64,000 bases of DNA from CADCVQ01 sp038260305 (GTDB taxonomy: Bacteria > Actinomycetota > Thermoleophilia > Solirubrobacterales > Solirubrobacteraceae), in assembly GCA_038260305.1 (NCBI GenBank), contig JBBSNY010000015.1:1-64000 (forward strand), given 5' to 3'. The translations under genes and the position numbers were made by a program. Shown piece by piece: positions 58,661 through 64,000 of the stretch. The stretch's first letter is position 1; each line of letters begins with the position of its first letter. The notes beneath the pieces are model-generated. The model had not been told where the DNA came from and made no database searches. It was given only the letters and a program-made list of their open reading frames with translations.

Positions 58661-58961
58661 CGTGGCCTGTCGGTGCAGGCCGGCCAATGACACCCGGCGG
58701 CCTGTGCTCGACCACCAGGTGCGGAGGGCCGGGCTCGGGTCCGAAGAGGACGGACGCTGAGACAGTCCTGGGGGGTGTCAAGCGAGCGCCAGTGACGACA
58801 GGCGGCCGTGCACCTACGTCCAGATCATCCGCAGGCAGCCGAAGTCGGGCGGCTCATTCGCGCCTTGGAGGCGACATGCGCCGCGGCGGGCCGCTCAGCG
58901 CCGATGTGGCCTTGCGCGGACGCTCAGCGACAGAGGCTAGCCCTGGCGCGGTGGGGGCACC
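58661..58961. other. About 300 bases with no supported gene
   Basis: Lies between divergent genes, so it should hold the promoter of the secretion block. No consensus -35/-10 pair is clear. The GGTGGGGG stretch at 58949-58956 is the ribosome site of the next gene. Confidence 0.4.
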
Positions 58962-60290
58962 GTGAGCTGGCGAGGTCCACGTCGATGGACGGCGCGCAAC
59001 GTCGGATCGCGCAGTCCGCGCAGCGCGTCGTCGCCCGCCCGCGTGACCGTTAGTCGTCGCGGCCGATCGTCGGTGCCGGCGCGCGATCGAGCGACGGAGC
59101 GCGCCGAGTTGGTTCGCCGCCGACGATCCGGGGAGGCGGGCTTCGCGGTGTTGGGGGTGATCGCGGGGCTGCTGCTTGTGATGGTCGGCGCGGTTTTCGC
59201 GCTCGCGGTCGTCGTATCGGTGTTCGCACCTGGGGCGAGTGAGGGTTGCGAGACCCTGGATGGGGCCGGGGAGCCGGTCGGGCCGAGCGCCGGGTCGCTC
59301 GGCGGCGTGGCGGGTAGCGGGGTCTCGACCGCTGAGCTCGAGAGGGTGCGGGCCAACCCGCTCGCGGGGAGCGCGTTGACGATCGGTGCGTTTCGCAGCA
59401 CTGCGTACGGTCCGCCTTGGGGCGGGCTGCAGGGGCCGGGCGTGTCGACGGCCGGCGGGCTGCTGATCGCCGGCGGTGCGTCGCGGATGTACGTGATCGC
59501 GACGGACCCGGGTGTGATCTCGCTCGGGCAGTGGGTGTACGTGTGGCCCAATCCGTTCGGGTGGCGCGGCCCGTTTCTCGCGGCTGACACCGGCGGCCGG
59601 ATCAAGGGCCGCACGATCGACTTCTACGATTGGCGCGGACGCGCCTACCAGAACCGGTGGAACCGGCAGGTTCGCGTGAGCGCGACGCCGCTGGCGATTG
59701 GTATATCCCTGACCGACGGTGCGAGTGGGAGGCGACGCGTCGCCGCGGTCGTCACCCCGCCCGGTGAAGGCTGCGGGGCGCTGTCGTTGTCAGGCGACGC
59801 GGGCGAGAGGATCGGCGAGATCGCCAGGCACTTCCTCGGCAAGGACGCCCGACGGCAGCCGTTCGCCGGATTTCGTCCATCGACGATGCAGCTGTCTTGG
59901 TGTGCGTGGTTCTCGACGAACGTGTGGCGGATCGCGGGTATCCCGATCGGGGTCAGCGGCTTCTCCGGTTACCACTACGCGTGGGCCGAAAAGAACGGGA
60001 CGCTCTTCAAGGATGTCGGGGCGGTGCCACGCGGGTCGACACCACCGTTGGGGTCGGCGCTCATGTACGGCAGCGGTCCGCAGAACGCGCGCACGTCGTT
60101 GCATGTCAATCTCGTCGACGCTGTCAACCCCGACCGGACGTTCATGATCACCGGCGGCAACCAGGACTCGAGCCGCGTGACGCGGGAAGGGCCGTGTCGT
60201 CTCATTCCCACCAGCCCGGCGAGGCTGACCGGCCCGGGCTGCGACTCCCGTCCGATCTACGCGATCGCAGCGCCGGGACCGGCGACGTAG
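58962..60290 (+). CDS. T4SS peptidoglycan hydrolase with 3D and CHAP domains
   Basis: A 442-residue anchored hydrolase. Basic cytoplasmic N-terminus, transmembrane helix at about 60-85 (GFAVLGVIAGLLLVMVGAVF), then a 3D/RlpA-like domain (VIATDPGVISLGQWVYVWPNPFGWRGPFLAADTGGRIKGRTIDFYDW, with three key aspartates), then a CHAP amidase domain with Cys in LSWCAWFSTNVWRI and His in TSLHVNLVDAV. Conjugation systems of Gram-positives use such enzymes to open the wall. GTG start with GGGGG ribosome site; GTG 59043 is an alternative. Confidence 0.85.
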   Translation: MSWRGPRRWTARNVGSRSPRSASSPARVTVSRRGRSSVPARDRATERAELVRRRRSGEAGFAVLGVIAGLLLVMVGAVFALAVVVSVFAPGASEGCETLDGAGEPVGPSAGSLGGVAGSGVSTAELERVRANPLAGSALTIGAFRSTAYGPPWGGLQGPGVSTAGGLLIAGGASRMYVIATDPGVISLGQWVYVWPNPFGWRGPFLAADTGGRIKGRTIDFYDWRGRAYQNRWNRQVRVSATPLAIGISLTDGASGRRRVAAVVTPPGEGCGALSLSGDAGERIGEIARHFLGKDARRQPFAGFRPSTMQLSWCAWFSTNVWRIAGIPIGVSGFSGYHYAWAEKNGTLFKDVGAVPRGSTPPLGSALMYGSGPQNARTSLHVNLVDAVNPDRTFMITGGNQDSSRVTREGPCRLIPTSPARLTGPGCDSRPIYAIAAPGPAT

Positions 60291-60293
60291 CCG

Positions 60294-60719
60294 ATGAAGG
60301 CGTCGCTCGCCGCAGTCGCCGCCGCCGCGCTCGTCGTGGTCGGCGTCAACCTATTGATGGGCGGACACAGGGGCGCACCCGCGACCGCCACGACCGCAGG
60401 CACCAGCACCGTCGCGCGGCGGTCCGTGCCAGCGCCGCAGCTGACCGCGCGGGAGATCAATCTTCAGGATCCGCCCGACGTGAGTCGGCAACGGGAGGAG
60501 GCCCGCGCATTTGACCGGCGCCCGCTGCTCAGCGCGTTGCCGGTGACGCTCCAATCGGTGCGCTTTGAGGTCGGCGGGCTCGCCGCGGACGGCCGCACCA
60601 CGGTCATCCAGGCGAACGCCCGGGGGCTCGGGCGTCGGCGAGCACGGATTGCGTACAACACCCTGCGACGCCGGACCGGGGATCGGTCGCGTTCCTATCG
60701 GTTGGAGATCATGCCTTGA
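60294..60719 (+). CDS. Exported/anchored protein of the T4SS block
   Basis: A 141-residue protein with an N-terminal helix (LAAVAAAALVVVGVNLLMG) and a soluble part (LPVTLQSVRFEVGGLAADGRTTVIQANARGLGRRRARIAYNTLRRRTGDRS) that looks beta-rich. It starts 3 nt after the hydrolase gene. Position suggests a pilus/core accessory. No family recognised. Confidence 0.65.
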   Translation: MKASLAAVAAAALVVVGVNLLMGGHRGAPATATTAGTSTVARRSVPAPQLTAREINLQDPPDVSRQREEARAFDRRPLLSALPVTLQSVRFEVGGLAADGRTTVIQANARGLGRRRARIAYNTLRRRTGDRSRSYRLEIMP

Positions 60720-60944
60720 CGGTCCGTCGCTCTGGTGTCGAGCACCCGCGCAAGGTGCCGGCCCCGGGTGTTTGGGCGGCCGATCTCTCAGTGAGCCGGC
60801 GGCACCGTGAGGGCGTACCGGGCATCCCGTTCGTTCGAATCGCACGGCGATGTGCTTCGCAGTGGCGTGTGAAGGCCGCCGAGCGCGGGTGCGATGTCGA
60901 TCCGGCCAGGGCGTCTGTCATCCTCCGCGACGGAGGTCGAGTCG

Positions 60945-61559
60945 ATGTCGCAGCGCGCAGATACGAGATTCGTGACCGCGGAGGATGCTCCGCCGGTCGA
61001 ACCGTTCGCGTCAATCGTGGAGTACGCGGACCGCCTCGGATCACGCCATCGCTGGATGCTTCAGCAGCTCGAGCGGCTGCGCGAACGCTCGGAGTGCTGG
61101 ATCGTCGCTGGACCGGCGAGGGTCGAGGACTGGAATGTCGGCGCGATCGTCGTGGGTCCGCCCGGCTTCTTCCTGATCTGGCCCATGACGACACGCGTCG
61201 AGCCCGGCCTCTGGGCCACGCTGCGCGACTGCCGCGAACACGTCCAGCGCTCGCTCGGCGAGTCGCCGGCGACCGTCGAGGTCGTGGTGTTTAGTCCGAC
61301 CGACGAGCGTGGCCACATGCAGCGCTGGATGAACACGGAGTTCGATGTGCTGACCGCGGGCGGAGACGATTTGGATCGGCTCCTGGCTGAATGGGAGCCG
61401 ATCTCCGGCGTGTACCTCAGCGATGAGTGGCTCCTGCAGCTTGCCGACGCGTCGCGACCTCGGGAAGCGCTGTACGGACCGGATCGTGGTGCGCACCAGC
61501 GGTTTCCGAACTGGTCGGCTCCTCGATCCGATTGCGCCTACCGCCGTTACGACCGATAG
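60945..61559 (+). CDS. NERD-like domain protein
   Basis: A 204-residue cytosolic protein. WIVAGPARVEDWNVGAIVVGPPGFFLIWPMTTRV matches the NERD nuclease core (normally DH..VGP.GvfvidtK), and LRDCREHVQRSLGESPATVEVVVFSP the next helix-strand. The catalytic acid-Lys end of the motif is replaced by WPMT, so nuclease activity is doubtful. A GGAGG site sits 8 nt before ATG 60945. Located within the secretion genes. Confidence 0.65.
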   Translation: MSQRADTRFVTAEDAPPVEPFASIVEYADRLGSRHRWMLQQLERLRERSECWIVAGPARVEDWNVGAIVVGPPGFFLIWPMTTRVEPGLWATLRDCREHVQRSLGESPATVEVVVFSPTDERGHMQRWMNTEFDVLTAGGDDLDRLLAEWEPISGVYLSDEWLLQLADASRPREALYGPDRGAHQRFPNWSAPRSDCAYRRYDR

Positions 61560-61761
61560 GAGCCGACCGCCGCGGGCCGACTGGCAGCGGGTGATGACGG
61601 CGAGCGGCGGCGTGTCGCGCGGCAGATCGGGTCCGGGGCGGTAGCAGCGTGCGGTGTGGTGCGGACGTTGGCCTGGGGCGAGGCAACTTCTGGGAGGGGG
61701 TCAGATCGTGCAGTTGCGCGACAGCGCATCAGTGACCCCGACCCTTGAGGAGCCGAGACCT

Positions 61762-62136
61762 ATGGTGCGCAGGACGTTGATCGGCCGGATCGCGGCTGCG
61801 ATGACGATGCTCTCGCTGAGCATCGGTTCGAGCCTTGGTGCGGTTGCGGGGAAGGTCATCGACCAGATCGGGCTGCCGAAGGTGGCTGGTCAGGGCCTGA
61901 GCTTCGACATCGAGTCGTTGGTGACGGCGGTGCTTCGCCCGGCGGACGGGGCCGGTAAGTCGACGGTCGTCAGCGCGATCGTCGCGGTATTCGCGTTGCT
62001 GTTCTTGTCGGCGATCGTCTATTTCGTGTTCGGCCTCATGCAGGGTCTTCGCGGTGCGCGGGGAGGCGTCGAAACGGCATTCAGCGTGGTCGCGGCCCTT
62101 GTCATCGCGATCGTCGGCTTTCAGGTTCTCGCGTAG
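61762..62136 (+). CDS. VirB2/TrbC-like pilin candidate
   Basis: A 124-residue membrane protein: signal-like start (LIGRIAAAMTMLSLSIGSSLGAVAG), a soluble stretch, then two helices (VVSAIVAVFALLFLSAIVYFVFGLM and VVAALVIAIVGFQVL) linked by the short basic loop QGLRGARGGVE. Two helices with such a loop near the C-terminus are typical of VirB2/TrbC pilins. GTG 61708 with a strong GGGAGGGGG site would extend the N-terminus by 18 residues. Confidence 0.65.
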   Translation: MVRRTLIGRIAAAMTMLSLSIGSSLGAVAGKVIDQIGLPKVAGQGLSFDIESLVTAVLRPADGAGKSTVVSAIVAVFALLFLSAIVYFVFGLMQGLRGARGGVETAFSVVAALVIAIVGFQVLA

Positions 62137-62143
62137 CCACGCT

Positions 62144-62482
62144 GTGTGTCGTCTGGGACAGATCGTCGCTGCACTCGTCGTCGTGGGAGCTGGATGCGCG
62201 GCGCCCGACGCGGTGGCTAACAAGATCAGCACGAAGGCCGGCCGGGGCGCGTTTCAGAGCGTCGGCGGATTCGTCCGAGCGATCTTCGACGACCCCGGTC
62301 AGCAGGCCCACGCGCTCATGCTGTTCACCGCGCTCGTGGCGGCGATGTTTCTCGCCGCGATTGTCACGGTCGGACTTGGAGCGCTGCAGGCGGTTCGCGG
62401 CGATCGCGGCGGTAGCGACGTGATGGTCGGCGGCGCCTACGGGCTTGTCGGGTTGCTCGTGATGTTCGCGGTGATCCTGTGA
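62144..62482 (+). CDS. Second VirB2/TrbC-like protein
   Basis: A 112-residue protein starting at GTG 62144, 7 nt after the first pilin candidate. Signal-like start (GQIVAALVVVGAGCAAP), then LMLFTALVAAMFLAAIVTVGLGALQ, loop AVRGDRGGSDV and GAYGLVGLLVMFAVIL. The loop QAVRGDRGG mirrors QGLRGARGG of its neighbour, so the two look like tandem paralogues. GTGA overlap with the next gene. Confidence 0.65.
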   Translation: MCRLGQIVAALVVVGAGCAAPDAVANKISTKAGRGAFQSVGGFVRAIFDDPGQQAHALMLFTALVAAMFLAAIVTVGLGALQAVRGDRGGSDVMVGGAYGLVGLLVMFAVIL

Positions 62483-64000
62483 GCAGGCGCTCGAGGTGCG
62501 CGCGCTGGATCGGTCTGCCGGCGCTTGTGATGAGCGCTGGCCTGATCGCGTCCGCTTTGTCCCCGGATGAGGCCGACGCGAGCATCCCACTGCTTGGCCC
62601 CGCGCTCGGAATCGGCGGGAAGGCGCTCGAGTGGTTCGGAGGGCAGGCGAGCCACTTGGCCGGTGGCGCGGTGCTCGACGGCGTGAAGGCGATCCTCGAT
62701 TGGATCTTCGGGGGGCTGCGCGACACGATCACGCCGTTCGTCATGAGGTTCCTGACGCGCGTCGACCTCGTCTTCGGCGGCGGCCTTGACCGGATGGTCG
62801 TGCCGCTGGTCGTCATCGGTGCCGCGCTGATGGTGCTCGGAGCCGTGTCGTCGGTCATCCAGGGGTACGGCGCGGTCATTGCCGGCGCGGCGAGTTCGGC
62901 GAGCGTTATCAGCGGAGCGCTGATGCGGGTGGCGGGACTGGCGCTGCTGATGGGCTCGTGGCACACGCTTGTGCCGATCGGCGTCGATGTCGCGAACGCG
63001 TTCAGCGGCTACGTGCTCAGCGACCACGCCATCGACGATGCGCTCGCGAGGACGTTCGGGTTGACCGCTGCTGGAGGGGCGAGTGCCGGGATCGCGGCCG
63101 CAAGTGGGGTCGCGCCGATCGTGCTCGTCATCCTGCTCGTGCTGTTGGCGATGTTCTTCGTCGCGCTGCTGCTGTTGAAGTACGTCGTGACGTTCGCGTT
63201 CGCCGTGCTGTACCTCGGCGGGCCGGTGATGCTCGGCCTCGGCGCGTTCCCCGGGCTCGGGAGCGTCGCGCTCAACTCCCTGGTGCGAAGCCTCGCGATC
63301 CTCATCCTGATTCCGCTGTCATGGGCGACCGTATTCGCCGCCTGGGCAGCGGTGAACAGCACCCTCGTGTCGGCTGCGCCGCAGACGGCCGGCGCATTCG
63401 CGCTAGCGGTCATCAACGGCCCCGGGATCTTCGTCGCGTCGTGCCTGGTGGTATTCGGCGTCACCCGGGCACTGATCAAGATGGCGACGCCGCTGGGCGC
63501 GCCGCTGAACATCCCTGGCGCACGACTGGCCTTGGCGGCCGCCGCCTACAAGGCCGGGCCCGCGCTGTGGAGCAAGCTCGGCGCGGCGTCTGAGGGACTT
63601 CCAGGGGCCGAGGCGGTCGCCGAGCACAACAGCCGCTACGAGGGAACGCCATATCACCGTGCGGTCGCGGCAAGCGACGCGTGGGACGGGAGCGGCGTCC
63701 AGGATGGGATGAACCTCGCTGTGGCCGGCGGCGGTGGGCGATCGGACCTCGATGTCGCCGGCGGCGGGCGCGCCCAACGCGCGGCGGCGGGGTCGGGAGC
63801 CGCGCCAGCGGGTGCGTCCGCCGCGCTGGACGACGACGTGATCGACGCGACCGCGCACGAGATCTCGCCCGAGCACCAGCCGCTCGCGTTGTCGGCGGGC
63901 GCTCCGGACTTCGATGCCGCGAGAGCGCGGATCGCCGAGCAGGGCTCGGTCACCCGTGAGCAGGTCGCATCGGCACTGGGACAGCTTGACGACGGCGAGA
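62479..64000 (+). CDS. VirB6/TrbL-like conjugal transfer membrane protein (3' end outside window)
   Basis: At least 507 residues, open to the window edge. Signal-like N-terminus, then hydrophobic helices: MVVPLVVIGAALMVLGAVSSVI, RVAGLALLMGSWHTLV, IVLVILLVLLAMFFVALLLLKYVVTFAFAVLYLGGPVMLGLG, LVRSLAILILIPLSWATVFAAWAA, FALAVINGPGIFVASCLVVFGVTRALIKM. A long hydrophilic tail follows (from about residue 345). This is the VirB6/TrbL layout: inner-membrane channel with cytoplasmic tail. GTG start overlaps the previous gene. Confidence 0.8.
   Translation, partial: MSRRSRCARWIGLPALVMSAGLIASALSPDEADASIPLLGPALGIGGKALEWFGGQASHLAGGAVLDGVKAILDWIFGGLRDTITPFVMRFLTRVDLVFGGGLDRMVVPLVVIGAALMVLGAVSSVIQGYGAVIAGAASSASVISGALMRVAGLALLMGSWHTLVPIGVDVANAFSGYVLSDHAIDDALARTFGLTAAGGASAGIAAASGVAPIVLVILLVLLAMFFVALLLLKYVVTFAFAVLYLGGPVMLGLGAFPGLGSVALNSLVRSLAILILIPLSWATVFAAWAAVNSTLVSAAPQTAGAFALAVINGPGIFVASCLVVFGVTRALIKMATPLGAPLNIPGARLALAAAAYKAGPALWSKLGAASEGLPGAEAVAEHNSRYEGTPYHRAVAASDAWDGSGVQDGMNLAVAGGGGRSDLDVAGGGRAQRAAAGSGAAPAGASAALDDDVIDATAHEISPEHQPLALSAGAPDFDAARARIAEQGSVTREQVASALGQLDDGE

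Larger units (their letters stand above)
51922..64000 (+). mobile_element. Left end of an integrative conjugative element in tRNA-Leu(GAG)
   Basis: Order: tRNA-Leu 3' fragment (attL), tyrosine integrase, excisionase and HARP-motif protein, cargo (glycosyltransferase, four-helix membrane protein), then a type IV secretion block with peptidoglycan hydrolase, VirB2-like and VirB6/TrbL-like proteins running off the window. The glycosyltransferase pair has clearly lower GC. Gene-poor stretches (53.4-53.9, 54.8-55.7 kb) contrast with the packed chromosome to the left. Relaxase, VirB4 and coupling protein are not in view, so mobility is inferred. Confidence 0.75.

Noticed and set aside
60716..61294. 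192-codon TTG-start frame after the exported T4SS protein
   Set aside because: Overlaps most of the NERD-like gene, which has a good ribosome site and recognisable motifs. Its first 75 codons could still be real.

Overview
The window is very GC-rich DNA, with genes packed tightly in both directions and joined by ATGA, GTGA or TGATG stop/start overlaps. The gene content (SecG, RapZ, type I GAPDH-Pgk-Tpi with cofactor-independent Pgm, UvrC, cytochrome c maturation genes, many GTG starts) fits a high-GC Actinomycetota. I infer Thermoleophilia/Solirubrobacterales (Conexibacter or Solirubrobacter-like); the lineage is inference from style and content, not a search.

Layout. 1-2.4 kb: end of a probable Flp/Tad locus, with a TadE-like/VanY/lytic transglycosylase fusion and a VapBC pair. 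2.4-4.4 kb: quinone-detoxification operon (ring-cleaving dioxygenase plus glutathionyl-hydroquinone reductase). 4.5-8.1 kb: uvrC, then rapZ-VOC-small membrane protein. 8.2-11.2 kb: a PII protein without the modifiable T-loop tyrosine, a Gly/Pro-rich exported protein, ROK sugar kinase. 11.4-16.7 kb: lower glycolysis operon gap-pgk-tpiA-gpmI, then a TauE/SafE permease. 16.7-19.3 kb: second quinone locus (dioxygenase-carboxylesterase, like mhqED) divergent from a MarR regulator. 19.3-26.8 kb: tgt, a second VapBC, a broken TIR/beta-propeller gene, a metallophosphoesterase-lipoprotein-Ser/Thr kinase operon, M48 protease. 27-32.7 kb: rlmH, TrkA-N channel, argS, Fic protein, ccmH and ccmG. 32.7-40.8 kb: tRNA-Gly(CCC), a 1290-residue secreted BNR protein, a frameshifted GNAT gene, SpoIIE phosphatase. 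41-47.2 kb: ccmE-ccmF-ccmI-like, secG, pmbA-tldD. 47.3-51.9 kb: maleylacetate reductase-like gene without an ordinary start, a Cys-rich LysR regulator, an ArsR-SRPBCC-VOC operon.

From about 51.92 kb to the end the sequence is a mobile element. The 3' half of a tRNA-Leu(GAG), with its own terminator, lacks its 5' half and abuts a tyrosine integrase. Excisionase, a HARP-motif protein, a lower-GC cargo pair (GT28-type glycosyltransferase and four-TM protein) and a type IV secretion block (3D/CHAP hydrolase, exported protein, NERD-like protein, two VirB2-like proteins, VirB6/TrbL-like protein cut by the window edge) follow. I read this as the left end of an integrative conjugative element.

Two regulatory themes cut across the window. 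First, both quinone loci carry the same 22-bp operator, TNTNGTTG-N6-CAACNANA, and one MarR gene lies beside one of them, suggesting a two-locus regulon. Second, many genes without a Shine-Dalgarno have a TANNNT-like -10 hexamer ending 6-9 nt before the start codon, indicating leaderless transcripts.
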